Source: Micropruina sp. (GTDB lineage: Bacteria > Actinomycetota > Actinomycetes > Propionibacteriales > Propionibacteriaceae). From it: a DNA stretch of 64,000 nucleotides. A program made the translations under genes and the position numbers. The stretch is taken from positions 186,001 through 250,000 of the forward strand of contig JADJTO010000004.1 of assembly GCA_016711105.1 (NCBI GenBank), read 5' to 3'. How positions within the stretch are numbered: the first letter of the stretch is position 1; each line of letters starts with the position of its first letter. Positions 34,929-44,305 of the stretch are shown here, in pieces. The notes under the pieces are model-generated. The model ran no database searches, was not told where the DNA came from, and saw only the letters and a list, made by a program, of their open reading frames with translations.

Positions 34929-37802
34929 TCAGCGACCCATCGCCTTCAGTGCCGCGGCTAGGGCGACACGCGCCTCGTCGGTCTTGCGCTGGTACTCGGC
35001 CAGGTCGCCCTTTCGAAGGGCGGCCTCAGCCGCAGTGAAGGCGGCCTCAGCCTTCTGCAGCTGCGCCACGGCAGCCTGTTGATCAGCAGGGCTGGTGGTC
35101 GAGGGTGCGGACGGGGTGGAACCAGGCGTCGGCTGTACTGAGGGCGACGGAGTCCCCGTTGGCTCGTTCTCCCCCGTCTCGGCACCGGCGTTGCCGTCGA
35201 AGACCGAGTCAAGCGCCTCTTGGAGGGTTTCACCGATACCCACGTACTCGCCGAAACGGACGACCACGAAACGCAGCGCAGGGTAGGAGCCGTTGGTCAG
35301 TTGGCGCATGGTGTAGACCGGCGCCACGTAGAGGAGCCCGTTACCCATCGGGAGGGTCAAAAGGTTGCCGTAGGTGGCCGCCGAGGATCCCTGGTTGAGG
35401 AACGGGCGCAGCATCTCCGCGACCTTGGGGTCGCTGTTGATCGCGTTGAAGGTCTGCCCCGGGCCGTCGATCTGCTGGCTGTCCGACATCTTCAGCACCC
35501 GCAGCTTCCCGTAGTCGGGCGAGGTCGCCTCGGCCACCACGGAGAGATAGCTGGCCAGGTTGGAGCGCCCACGCGGCACGAAGACCGTGGTCTGGCTGAA
35601 CACTGGGGCAGCATCGCCGGGCCACTTGATGCTCAGGTAATACGGCGGCTCCTTGGCTTCAGCGCTGGTCTTGACCGGGTCGTTGGGCACCGTCCACAGA
35701 TCGGATTGCGCGTACCAGGTGTTCGGGTTGGTCATGTGATAGCGACCGAGGATCTCGCGCTGCACCTTGAACAAGTCCTCGGGATAGCGCAGGTGCGACA
35801 ACAGATCAGGAGTGATCGCCGACCGTGGCTTCAGGGTGTCGGGGAAGGCCCTGGAGTAGGCCTGGAGAATCGGGTCACTTTCATCCCAGGCGAAAAGATC
35901 GACGGTGCCGTCATAGGCGTCGACGACTGCTTTGACCGAATTCCGGATGTAGTTGATGTTGGTATCCACCTGGCTGCCAAGCACCCGCGATTGCGTGTCC
36001 GCGGTGGCGGACCTGAGGCTGACCAGTTGGCTGTTGGGGTAGGTGTGGGACGTGGTGTAAGCGTCCACGATCCAGACCGCACGTCCATCGACGATCGCCG
36101 GGTAGACGTTCGAATCCACGGTGAGCCATGGCGCCACCTGCTGCACCCGCTCCTTGGGAGTGCGGTCGTACAGCAGCTTGGACGCGCTGTTCACCCGGTC
36201 GGAGAGGACCAGGTTGACGTCCATGAAGCGGGTTGCGTACAGCGCGCGGGTGAACATATCGCCGATCGGGACACCGCCCTTGCCGGTGTAGACATTGGTC
36301 CGTTCGCGGCCACCTTCACCCCCGCCGGGAGTGTCGAGTTCGATCGGAGCCTGCCCTTCGGGACGCCCGACGACGGCGAAGTTCGTGCTCTCCTCGCCGA
36401 AGTAGATCCGCGATTCGTGGTCACCGAGCTGACCAGTGGGCGGGATGTCGCGGACGATCCACTCCGGCTCCCCGCTGCCCTGGCGGCGGTTGCCGTAGGC
36501 CATGACCAGGCCATAGCCATGGGTGTAAACGGTGTGGATGTTGTTCCAGTTCTGGTCGGGCAGGCCGGCCAGGTTCAGCTCCCGGGCCGCGACCACAACA
36601 TCCGTCTCGACACCCCCCAGAATGTAGCGATCAACATCGAGGGCAGCCGGGAAGCTGTAGTAACCGCGGACCTGCTGCAACTGCTCGAACGTGGGAGGGA
36701 TGACCGAGGGGTCCATCAGCCGGATTCCCGGGAGGGCTTCGGCGTCGGCCTTGAGCTGGCCCGCGCGGACTTGCGTCACTGCGGCGTACTCCTCGACGAG
36801 GGTGTCGTCGACGTTGTAGGCCTGCCGGGTCATGTCGATATGCGCCGCCACGAACGGGCTTTCCCGGTCGGGCTCGTTGGGACGAACCACGAAGGACTGG
36901 ATGATCGCCGGGTACAGGACCGAGACGATCAGGCTGGACACGACCATCAGAACCAGACCCACGACCGGCACGATCAGCCGGGGCCACATTGCGTTGGCGA
37001 AGAAGAGCGCGGCAACGACGAAGGCGATCACGCCGACGATCAACCTGGCCCCGACCCGTGCGCCGTCGTCGGTGAAGTGCAGACCGGTGAATAAGGTGCC
37101 CTGTTCCAGCAGGAAGCTGTATTGATCGAGCAGGCTCTGCAAGCCGTACACGATCAGCGTGATCCCGGCCAGGATCGAGAGGTGGATCCGAGCTCCCGGG
37201 GCCACCGAGGGCAATCCGCGGACCCTGGCAGGAATCAGCGCGCCGAGGGCGAAGTACATCGCGCCCGCCGCCATGATGCTGAAGAAGAGTGCGCTGAGCA
37301 GGAACGAGATCGCAATCCGCCAGACCGGGTACTCGAAGACATAGAACCCGACATCAAGTCCGAACTTCGGATCGACAACACCGAAGGGGGCGCGGTTCCA
37401 CCACGCCAGAACCGGCATCACGTCGGGCCCCGTGGACATCCCCGCCAAGAGACCCAGAACCACCCCTGGGGTCAGCACGACAGCCGCCAGGTTCGTGTCG
37501 ATCACTTCCCGATAGCGCTCCAGGAGCACGCTCACGCTGCTCCGCCGGATCACCGGACGTACCCGATGGGCGAGCAGGAGATTGCCCGAGACCAGTCCGC
37601 CCATCACGAGGAAGAACAGAATGAAGAGGCCGACCTGGGCGAAGAGTTGGATGCTGAACACGCTGGAGTAGTTGAGCGAGTCGAACCACAGCTTGTCGGT
37701 CCAGATCTGGGTGAACACGAGATAGGCGACCAGCACGAAGGCCGCCACAATCACGGTTGGTAGTAGGGGCGAGCGGCGCATCATGGCGCTTGGGGTAGTC
37801 AC
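34929..37802 (-). CDS. UPF0182 family large membrane protein
   Basis: 957 residues. The N-terminal third has about seven hydrophobic segments (starting LLPTVIVAAFVLVAYLVF), then a large, probably extracellular domain of about 500 residues with VRGYYSF, HGYGLVMA, WIVDAYTTS and RYPEDLF, and an acidic, Pro/Thr-rich tail followed by an Ala-rich helix. The family (mycobacterial Rv0064/Rv3193c) is conserved in actinobacteria; its function is unknown. GTG at 37802 has GAGGAG six bases upstream. It follows the PPA1309 and PDZ-Lon genes on the same strand. Confidence 0.93.
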   Translation of the reverse strand: MTTPSAMMRRSPLLPTVIVAAFVLVAYLVFTQIWTDKLWFDSLNYSSVFSIQLFAQVGLFILFFLVMGGLVSGNLLLAHRVRPVIRRSSVSVLLERYREVIDTNLAAVVLTPGVVLGLLAGMSTGPDVMPVLAWWNRAPFGVVDPKFGLDVGFYVFEYPVWRIAISFLLSALFFSIMAAGAMYFALGALIPARVRGLPSVAPGARIHLSILAGITLIVYGLQSLLDQYSFLLEQGTLFTGLHFTDDGARVGARLIVGVIAFVVAALFFANAMWPRLIVPVVGLVLMVVSSLIVSVLYPAIIQSFVVRPNEPDRESPFVAAHIDMTRQAYNVDDTLVEEYAAVTQVRAGQLKADAEALPGIRLMDPSVIPPTFEQLQQVRGYYSFPAALDVDRYILGGVETDVVVAARELNLAGLPDQNWNNIHTVYTHGYGLVMAYGNRRQGSGEPEWIVRDIPPTGQLGDHESRIYFGEESTNFAVVGRPEGQAPIELDTPGGGEGGRERTNVYTGKGGVPIGDMFTRALYATRFMDVNLVLSDRVNSASKLLYDRTPKERVQQVAPWLTVDSNVYPAIVDGRAVWIVDAYTTSHTYPNSQLVSLRSATADTQSRVLGSQVDTNINYIRNSVKAVVDAYDGTVDLFAWDESDPILQAYSRAFPDTLKPRSAITPDLLSHLRYPEDLFKVQREILGRYHMTNPNTWYAQSDLWTVPNDPVKTSAEAKEPPYYLSIKWPGDAAPVFSQTTVFVPRGRSNLASYLSVVAEATSPDYGKLRVLKMSDSQQIDGPGQTFNAINSDPKVAEMLRPFLNQGSSAATYGNLLTLPMGNGLLYVAPVYTMRQLTNGSYPALRFVVVRFGEYVGIGETLQEALDSVFDGNAGAETGENEPTGTPSPSVQPTPGSTPSAPSTTSPADQQAAVAQLQKAEAAFTAAEAALRKGDLAEYQRKTDEARVALAAALKAMGR

Positions 37803-37829
37803 CGAAAACTCCTCGTCGACATCATCAGT

Positions 37830-38342
37830 TCACTCCAATGTACGGGCAAGAGCAGAGGTGAGCCCGGGGACCAGATCCTGGCCTCCGAGCAGATCATCGG
37901 GATTGGACTGTAGCCGTCCCACACCGTGCCTCTGGCCATCGCGGGTGCAGCCCACGACCACGCGGACGTCCTGCCGACGCGGGTGAGTAGCCACGATGCG
38001 GGCGTTCTGGTCCGGATCGTCGGTGAGGTCACCTTCGGCGTCCGCTGGCAGGAAGGTTCTCTCCAAGGCGATTGCGCAGCCGTGGACCGCGGCCGGCCAG
38101 CTGATCCGGGCCAGCGCGGCAACCGGATCGTCTCCGGCGGCGAACCCGCCCTGCTCGACCGACGACAGCGCACCCAGGCTGGTCGGCTGCCCCAAGTGTG
38201 CCGCCAAGGACGGCTCGGCCTCCAGCAACGCCGCGGTGGGAACCAGTGCGAAGAGTCGTGCCGGTTGGTCCCAGCCGGAACTCCCCACATGACGCTCGAT
38301 CTCCATCAGGCAAGCCACGAGCGCCTCACCCCTCGTCGTCAT
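37830..38342 (-). CDS. PPA1309 family protein
   Basis: 170-residue soluble protein of an actinobacterial family named after a Cutibacterium acnes gene. The N-terminus is MTTRGEALVACLMEIERHV, with WDQPARLFALVPTAALL, and a C-terminal GQRHGVGRLQSNPDDLLGG. No catalytic motif is evident and the function is unknown. The ATG overlaps the stop of the PDZ-Lon gene (ATGA), and UPF0182 follows 27 bases later, so a three-gene operon is likely. Confidence 0.85.
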   Translation of the reverse strand: MTTRGEALVACLMEIERHVGSSGWDQPARLFALVPTAALLEAEPSLAAHLGQPTSLGALSSVEQGGFAAGDDPVAALARISWPAAVHGCAIALERTFLPADAEGDLTDDPDQNARIVATHPRRQDVRVVVGCTRDGQRHGVGRLQSNPDDLLGGQDLVPGLTSALARTLE

Positions 38343-39388
38343 GAGCACCCGGGGACGGCGTCGGCTCGTGACGGGTCATTCAGGTCTGCCAGGGCAGCGA
38401 GCGCCTCGCCCAAGGTGGCCACCTTCACCAGTCTCAAGGTTGACGGCGGCGATCCGACATCCGGGCAGTTCCCCTCTGGAAGCAGGAACACGCTCGCGCC
38501 GGCACGTTCGGCGCCGGCGATCTTCTCCTGGACGCCACCCACGGAACCCACTTGGCCGGCCGCGGTCACGGTGCCCGTGCCGGCGATAGCTCGGCCGCCG
38601 GCCAGATCCCCAGGGGTGATCCGTTCGTAGACACCGAGCGCCATCATCAACCCTGCGCTGGGCCCTCCGATCTGGGGATCGATGTCGATCGAGATCTGCG
38701 GGAGGTAGGCGTAGCCGATGGACAGGTTGATCCCGACGACCGGTTCGGTTGGTTGGTTGTTCGCCGACACGGTGGTCACCGTGACGTTCACCACGTGTGC
38801 GTCCCGACGAACGCTGAAGACCACTGCCTCGCCCACCTCGTGCGCCCGAATTGCCCGCCTGACCTCATCGATCGAGGCCACCTTGCGCCTGTCGATGGCC
38901 ACGATCTCGTCGCCCGGCTTGAGCTTCTCGTGCGCGGGCCCGGTCGCGATCACCGCCGTCACGATCGGAACCTCGCTGACGGGGACGAGAGCAGCCCGCA
39001 ACGCGGCAGTGATCGCTTGCGACTGGGAGTCATCCATGGACTGAAACTCGCGCGTGTCCACATCTTCGGGGCTCACGCCTGCCGGAAAGACCGCCTCCCG
39101 GGGGAGCACTTCACGAGCGGCGAGCCAGTATGACAACAGGGCCTCGGGCAACGTGAGCTGAGCGCTTGCCTTGGTCACCGCGACGGTGGTCAAGCGGAGC
39201 TGCCCACTCGCCGGATAGGACTGGGCGCCCGCGATACTGATCCGATCCTTGCCGGCCACCTTTTCCATCAGGTCGACGGTGGACCCGGGGGACCAACTCA
39301 CGAAAGGCACCGGCAACAGGGCGACGGCTGCGGCGAGGGCCACGAAGAGGACGGCTGACACGGCGGCCGTCCACGTCTGCTTCGTCAC
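38339..39388 (-). CDS. PDZ and Lon-domain (S16) membrane-anchored serine protease, YlbL family
   Basis: 349 residues. One N-terminal membrane helix (AVLFVALAAAVALLPVPF), a PDZ domain (GPAHEKLKPGDEIVAIDRRKV) in the middle, and a Lon-type proteolytic domain with Ser in GGPSAGLM and Lys in QEKIAGA, the Ser-Lys dyad. It would cut envelope substrates outside the membrane. The GTG at 39388 has TAGTCT 6 bases upstream and no ribosome site, suggesting a leaderless transcript. It is divergent from the zinc protease gene. Confidence 0.9.
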   Translation of the reverse strand: MTKQTWTAAVSAVLFVALAAAVALLPVPFVSWSPGSTVDLMEKVAGKDRISIAGAQSYPASGQLRLTTVAVTKASAQLTLPEALLSYWLAAREVLPREAVFPAGVSPEDVDTREFQSMDDSQSQAITAALRAALVPVSEVPIVTAVIATGPAHEKLKPGDEIVAIDRRKVASIDEVRRAIRAHEVGEAVVFSVRRDAHVVNVTVTTVSANNQPTEPVVGINLSIGYAYLPQISIDIDPQIGGPSAGLMMALGVYERITPGDLAGGRAIAGTGTVTAAGQVGSVGGVQEKIAGAERAGASVFLLPEGNCPDVGSPPSTLRLVKVATLGEALAALADLNDPSRADAVPGCS

Positions 39389-39394
39389 CAGTCG

Positions 39395-39400
39395 AGACTA
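39395..39400 (-). promoter_or_regulatory. -10 box of a leaderless ylbL-type transcript
   Basis: TAGTCT on the minus strand, 6 bases before the GTG of the PDZ-Lon protease gene; no Shine-Dalgarno sequence is present. Confidence 0.45.
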
Positions 39401-39486
39401 CACAACGGATTGTGGCCACTGCCTGGAACAGCAAACGCTGGGCCGATGTTGGACAATGGAGGACATCCCACGTTGAGGAGCATGCA

Positions 39487-40840
39487 ATGGCCGCCGACCG
39501 CGACCCGTTCAATGATGACGACCGGCCCGGCGGGGAACCTGACCCGATGGCCCAGTTCTTCGCCCAGTTCGGGATCACCCCCGGACCGGACGGGCAGATC
39601 GACATGGCTGCCCTGCTCCTCGGCTGCAAGCGGCGATGAGCCAGTTCCAAACCCAGATGGCCGGCTACGGCCCGACCGATCCGGCGAGCGGCATGATTGG
39701 GGCTTCACCCAGGACGTGGCACGCCGAGTGGCCGCATCTCTGGGCACCGACGCCACCCCCACTGCGGCCCAGGTGACCCAGATCCGCGACGCCGTGGGAT
39801 TGGCCGACCTCTGGCTCGATCAGACCATCGCGTTCCCCCGAATCAGCGCGCCGGCCACAGCTTGGAGCCGCGCAGATTGGGTCGAGCAGACCTTCAGTAC
39901 CTGGCAGACGCTGGCTCGTCCGATCGTGACCAGCCTGGCGGCGTCAATGCGCGACCTGATGTCGCGCGAGGCGGCTGCCTCCGGCGACAACCTGATGCAG
40001 CCCATGGTCCGCGCAGCCGCCTCCGGAATGTTCGCTGCGCAGGTGGGGCAATCGCTGGGGCGCTTGGCGGCTGAAGTTGTCAGCGTGACCGACATCGGGC
40101 TCCCGCTCACGGCCAGACCACAGGTCGCGCTGCTGCCGACCAACATCGCCGACTTCTCTGAGGGGCTGGACCTCAGCCCCGGGGACGTGCTGATCTTCCT
40201 GGCCCTGCGTGAGGCCGCGCGGCAACGGCTGTTCGCGTCGGTCGGGTGGCTCGGGCCGCAGCTGCACGCGCTGGTCGAGCACTACGCCCGGGAGATCACC
40301 ATCGACCAGGCGGCTCTCGAGGAGGCGATCGAGGGTCAACTCTCCTCCGCCATGACCCCGCAGGACATCCAGGAGGCAGGGCTCACGCTGGCCGGCAAGT
40401 TGTTCGAACCCTCGGTCAGCGACGAACAGCGGCAGGTTCTGGCTCGGTTGGAGACCTTGCTGGCGCTGGTCGAGGGTTGGGTCGACGAGGTGGTGTCGGT
40501 GACGATCACCCAGTGGGTGCCAGCCGCGGCGGCACTGACCGAGGTGGTCCGTCGGCGGCGCGCAGCCGGGGGCCCAGCCGAGCAGGCATTGAAGGCGCTG
40601 GTCGGGCTCGAACTACGTCCCCGCAGGACCAGGGACGCGGCGAATCTTTGGGCCGCGACTCGGGTTGCCCGGGGAGCTCAGGCGCGTGATGACGCCTGGG
40701 ACCACCCGGACTTGGCGCCGACCGCCGCCGACTTGGACGACCCGCTCGGGTACGCCGAAGGTGGCCACGAGTCAACCGAGCCGGACGATCTGGACGCACA
40801 GTTGGCCAAACTCCTGGACGAAGAGTCAGGCCAGGGCTGA
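39487..40840 (+). pseudogene. zinc-dependent metalloprotease (DUF2342/Rv3195 type), two frameshifts
   Basis: Zincin-2-like protein of about 451 residues. From ATG 39487 (GAGGAG six bases upstream) the frame reads MAADRDPFNDDDRP and FGITPGPDGQIDMAALL. It then moves by one base near 39622 to MSQFQTQMAGYGPTDPASG, and again near 39691 to HDWGFTQDVARRVAASLG, from where it is intact to 40840. Both breaks are one base short next to GG, so restoring a G in each gives a normal protein. The proposed metal-site helix reads LREAARQRLFA; I remember a His at the second Arg in relatives, which should be checked. Probably sequence errors. Confidence 0.85.
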
Positions 40841-40841
40841 G

Positions 40842-41369
40842 TCACAGTTCGCTGGGCAGCACCGTGGCTGCGGAGTATCCCTCCAGGAAGCCGTGCGCCC
40901 GGTCGGCCAACGGGTAATGACGGACCAGGTTCCAAAATCTGGCCGAGTGGGACCCTTCGAACAGGTGGGCCAGTTCATGCACAATTACGTAATCGCCCAC
41001 CCAATCCGGCAGGGGTCGCACGCGCTCACTGATCCGAATCCTGCCAGTGACCGTGGTGCAGGAACCCCAGCGGTGCTGCTGCTGGGCAGACCAGCGGATG
41101 GTGAACTCGGGCGCCTGACCAACAACCTGCAACAGATGTTCGTCGAACAACTGCGTCGCCCTGGTCATCAACTCGGAGTCCCCAGGTGGGAGACGCCTGG
41201 CCGACTCGCGGGCCAAAAAGCGCTGCACGAAGTCCGGCACGAGTCGATCGACGTCACGCTGGCTGAGCTGGGCCGGGACCGTGACCACCAACTTGCCGGC
41301 CAGGCGCTGGAGACCGATCGTGCGCTTTCGGCGGGCACTCCACTTGACCTCGTAGGACTCTGCTTCCAC
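40842..41369 (-). CDS. YgjP-type M48-like metallopeptidase
   Basis: 175-residue small zinc peptidase (SprT/YgjP, DUF45 group). Zinc motif HELAH with a third ligand in HSARFW, and the usual WGSCT upstream. Start GTG 41369 with a TAGGGT box 7 bases upstream suggests a leaderless transcript. It is convergent with the zinc-dependent metalloprotease gene, separated by one base. Confidence 0.88.
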   Translation of the reverse strand: MEAESYEVKWSARRKRTIGLQRLAGKLVVTVPAQLSQRDVDRLVPDFVQRFLARESARRLPPGDSELMTRATQLFDEHLLQVVGQAPEFTIRWSAQQQHRWGSCTTVTGRIRISERVRPLPDWVGDYVIVHELAHLFEGSHSARFWNLVRHYPLADRAHGFLEGYSAATVLPSEL

Positions 41370-41425
41370 GGCGCAACCCTAAGCGTCCCAGGCTCAGGCT
41401 CGGAGGGGGCCCGGGGGGGGCCCGG

Positions 41426-41513
<88 letters not shown>

Positions 41514-41699
41514 CTCCAAGGCGAGGCCTTCGACTGGCCGGCCCGCTCGCAGGGGAAGGCAAGCGGATGTCGGCTGTCGGGGGCCTCGCGCCTGCCAGCG
41601 GGTCTTTGGCCCGTCCGGATACCCCAGAAGTGCCCTACACTAACCAGGCGAGAGTGCCCGGCTCGGTTCGGGTGCGAAAAATATTTGAGGAGGAATGAC

Positions 41700-41861
41700 G
41701 TGGCCGACGACACTTACAGCGGTTCGTTCTACTGCGTGAAGTGCAAGGATCACCGCGAGGCGGAAGGTGCCGTGGTTGTCAATGCCAAGGGGACCCGGAT
41801 CGCCAAAGCCAAGTGCCCCGTTTGTGGGACGAACCTGACGCGCTTCCTACCGAAGGCCTGA
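41700..41861 (+). CDS. DUF5679 zinc-ribbon-like small protein
   Basis: 53 residues with two CxxC knuckles (FYCVKCKDH and AKCPVCGTN) that should bind one zinc ion, a Lys-rich middle (NAKGTRIAKAK) and a short C-terminus. It matches the DUF5679 family; function unknown, fold like rubredoxin or a zinc ribbon. GAGGAGG lies 6 bases before the GTG. A hairpin terminator follows. Confidence 0.85.
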   Translation: MADDTYSGSFYCVKCKDHREAEGAVVVNAKGTRIAKAKCPVCGTNLTRFLPKA

Positions 41862-41872
41862 CCCAGTCTTCG

Positions 41873-41900
41873 AGCGCCGGACCGATGCTGGTCCGGCGCT
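41873..41900 (+). terminator. terminator after DUF5679
   Basis: AGCGCCGGACC (41873-41883) and GGTCCGGCGCT (41890-41900): 11-bp perfect stem, 6-base loop, then a T-rich TTGCTGTTGT. Confidence 0.85.
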
Positions 41901-41925
41901 TTGCTGTTGTCGGGCGCGGCACCCG

Positions 41926-42009
41926 GGTGTTGTCCGATGCGGGCGAGGTGTTGTCCGATGCGGTTCAGGTGTTGTCCGTTGTGGTCGTGGTGTTGTCCGT
42001 CTGGCGCGA
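41926..42009. repeat. four tandem 21-bp units with a GGTGTTGTCC core
   Basis: The box GGTGTTGTCC begins at 41926, 41947, 41968 and 41989, exactly 21 bp apart. The remaining 11 bases vary between copies (GATGCGG in the first two). It ends 41 bases before the ATG of the ThiF/TOMM-like gene. The conserved box and exact two-turn spacing suggest binding of a protein on one face of DNA. Confidence 0.8.
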
Positions 42010-42050
42010 CCTGTTGACCAGCCCCCAGGGGCGGTCGGCAGGCTAGCCAC

Positions 42051-42952
42051 ATGACCGAACAGATCCGCCTCACCCGCGCCCTCCCCACCACTTGGCGTGC
42101 CCCGGAGTGCTTCAGGTCGGTGTCGATCGCCGTGCCGGATTGATCCTCGAAGGCGTGCCCGAGGGCACCGCTGAGGCGGTTCGGGCACTCGCGTTCGGAC
42201 ATTGTCGCGAAGACCTGGAGCGAGCGGTGCCCGATCTGTCCCCCGCCTGGCTGGACTGGCTCCTGGAACGGCTCAGCGAAGCGGGGCTCCTAGAGGCCAG
42301 CGCTCCCCGCAGCAAGGGGGTGAGCATCGTCGGGCACGGTCCGCTGGCCGAGCAAGTGGCCGCGCAAGTCCTGGCCGCGGGTTTCGCTCGAGTGGCCCTG
42401 ATCAGTGCCCAGGTGCGACCCACGGCCGGTGTCCCGCGCCGATCCAGGCTGGTGGCGGACCGGCTGACCGCCAAATTTCGGGCGACGCAGGTGACTGCTC
42501 GCTCGCTGTGGCTCGACAGCCACGAGTTCTCCGATGATCTCGTCATCGTGGCGGGTGACGAGTGTGAGCCCGATCGCACGGTGACGGAGCGACTGCTGCG
42601 CGAGAATCGGGCGCACCTCGTGGTGCGGGTTAGCTCGGGGGCCGGCCTGGTCGGACCGCTGATCCTGCCCGGCCGCACCCCGTGCCTTCGTTGCGAGGAC
42701 CTACACCGCTGCGAATCAGACCCCGCCTGGCCCCAGATTCTTGCCCAACTGTTTCATCAGTCCTCCTGCCCACCGCCGCTGGTGACCGGTTGGGCCGCCA
42801 TCACCGCAGCCCTCCATGCGGCCACCTTCGCTGCGGGTCACCTGCCTGACTCGGTGGGAAACGTCCTCGAACTGGATCCGGTCGACTCACTGATCAGAGT
42901 GCGGCCGGGACGCAGTCATTCCCGCTGCGGTTGCCTGGCCTTGGTCGCCTAG
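42051..42952 (+). pseudogene. ThiF/TOMM leader-binding-like protein, frameshifted near the start
   Basis: About 300 residues when one base is restored. The N-terminus MTEQIRLTRALPTTWR is in one frame; the rest, from PGVLQVGVDRRAG, is one frame over; the break is in the CCCC-GG run 42100-42105. It has an N-terminal winged-helix-like region (LERAVPDLSPAWLDWLLERL), a Rossmann motif SIVGHGPLAEQVA and a zinc site CLRCEDLH with CGC near the end, as in the E1-like proteins of azole-modified peptide systems. No precursor peptide or cyclodehydratase is nearby, so a TOMM role is not supported. Confidence 0.75.
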
Positions 42953-42964
42953 CACAATGGCTGC

Positions 42965-44305
42965 ATGACCTACACCGGCGAAGAACCTGATCGGCAGACC
43001 TCAGCGCTCCCCACCGGTTCTCTGGCACGCAGCGCCAGGCTGATGTCCCTCCCCCTCAGCGCTGCAGGCAGGTCGGCGGTCGGGCTAGGTCGACGGATCC
43101 TCGGGGGCGACCCGGAGGAGATCGCCGCCCAAGCCCGAGTGCAGGCCGCAGAACAGATGTTTCAGGTCCTTGGCCAACTCAAGGGCGGCGCGATGAAGTT
43201 CGGCCAGATGCTGAGTCTGTTTCAAGCAGTTCTCCCCGACGAGATCGCCCAGCCGTTCCGCGAACAACTCTCGAAACTGCAGGATTCCGCTCCACCCATG
43301 CCGGCCTCCCGCGTCCAGGCGGTGCTGCTCCACGAACTTGGTCCCAACTGGCGCAGCCTCTTCACCAGCCTCGACCTTCGCCCGGCGGCGGCGGCCTCGA
43401 TCGGACAAGTGCATCGCGGGATTCTGGCCGCGACGGGCCAGTCGGTGGCGGTCAAGGTTCAATACCCTGGGGCCGACCAGGCCCTCCGGTCCGACCTCAG
43501 GCAGATCGAACGATTGGCCGCGACGATTTCTCCCCTGGCCGGTGGCGTGGATGTGGTGGCACTCACCCGGGAGATCGCGGCGCGGATCTCCGAAGAGGTG
43601 GACTACTCCCTCGAGGCCCGGAATCAGCAGCGGGCCGCTGAAGCCTTCGCTGGCCATGACTCATTCTTCGTCCCGACGGTGCGCGACGCTACAGGGCGGG
43701 TGTTGATCACAGACTGGGTTGACGGCACCAAGCTGAGCGCTGTGTCGCAGTGGTCGGCTGAAGAGCGCAACCGAGTCGGGCTGCAGTACGTCCGGTTCCT
43801 GTTCGCCGGCCCGAAGGTCGCCGGCATACTGCACGCCGACCCCCACCCGGGGAACTACCTGGTCATGCCGGACGGGCGACTCGCAGTCGTGGACTTCGGG
43901 CTCGTCGCCCGACTGCCCGACGGTCTGCCCTCAGCCATGGGAAGGTTGATCTCCCTCGCCCGGGACGGGCGGGCAGAGGACATGCTGGCCGGGATGGCCG
44001 AGGAGCGGTTCATCACCTCGCCGGTGGATGCCCAGGAACTACTGGACTACCTATCCCCGTTCGTGGAACCAGCCAGCGTGGAGGAGTTCCACTTCACGCG
44101 GGAGTGGATGCGCGGCGAGTTCCAGCGGGTCAAGTCCAGCGCCGGACGGGATGCGGTGGCCATGCAGATGAACATCCCACCCGTCTACGCGCTGATCTAT
44201 CGAGTGTGGATGAGCGGGATCGCCGTCCTGGCCCAGTTGGACGTCCGAGCTCGTTTCGGTGATGTGCTGGCCGAGTTCCTGCCTGGCTGGCGGGCGCGAA
44301 GCTAA
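42965..44305 (+). CDS. ABC1/UbiB-type atypical kinase
   Basis: 446 residues of the AarF/COQ8/UbiB family. KxGQ motif in LKGGAMKFGQMLS, nucleotide-binding Ala/Lys in SVAVKVQYPG, catalytic HADPHPGNY and the metal-binding Asp in VVDFG. Family members act in isoprenoid lipid or quinone metabolism through ATPase or kinase activity. It begins 12 bases after the ThiF-like gene. In mycobacteria this gene (Rv3197) is followed by whiB7; here uvrD2 follows directly on the other strand with a four-base overlap. Confidence 0.92.
   Translation: MTYTGEEPDRQTSALPTGSLARSARLMSLPLSAAGRSAVGLGRRILGGDPEEIAAQARVQAAEQMFQVLGQLKGGAMKFGQMLSLFQAVLPDEIAQPFREQLSKLQDSAPPMPASRVQAVLLHELGPNWRSLFTSLDLRPAAAASIGQVHRGILAATGQSVAVKVQYPGADQALRSDLRQIERLAATISPLAGGVDVVALTREIAARISEEVDYSLEARNQQRAAEAFAGHDSFFVPTVRDATGRVLITDWVDGTKLSAVSQWSAEERNRVGLQYVRFLFAGPKVAGILHADPHPGNYLVMPDGRLAVVDFGLVARLPDGLPSAMGRLISLARDGRAEDMLAGMAEERFITSPVDAQELLDYLSPFVEPASVEEFHFTREWMRGEFQRVKSSAGRDAVAMQMNIPPVYALIYRVWMSGIAVLAQLDVRARFGDVLAEFLPGWRARS

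Noticed and set aside
35220..37094. 624-codon open frame antisense to the UPF0182 gene
   Set aside because: Composition rich in His, Arg, Asp and Gly as in reverse-frame shadows; the minus-strand protein is clearly the conserved one.
41926..42009. CRISPR array
   Set aside because: Units are contiguous 21-mers with an 11-base variable part, far too short for spacers; there are only four and no cas genes.
42051..42952. Thiazole/oxazole-modified peptide cluster
   Set aside because: Only the E1-like protein is present; no precursor peptide, YcaO protein or dehydrogenase is next to it.
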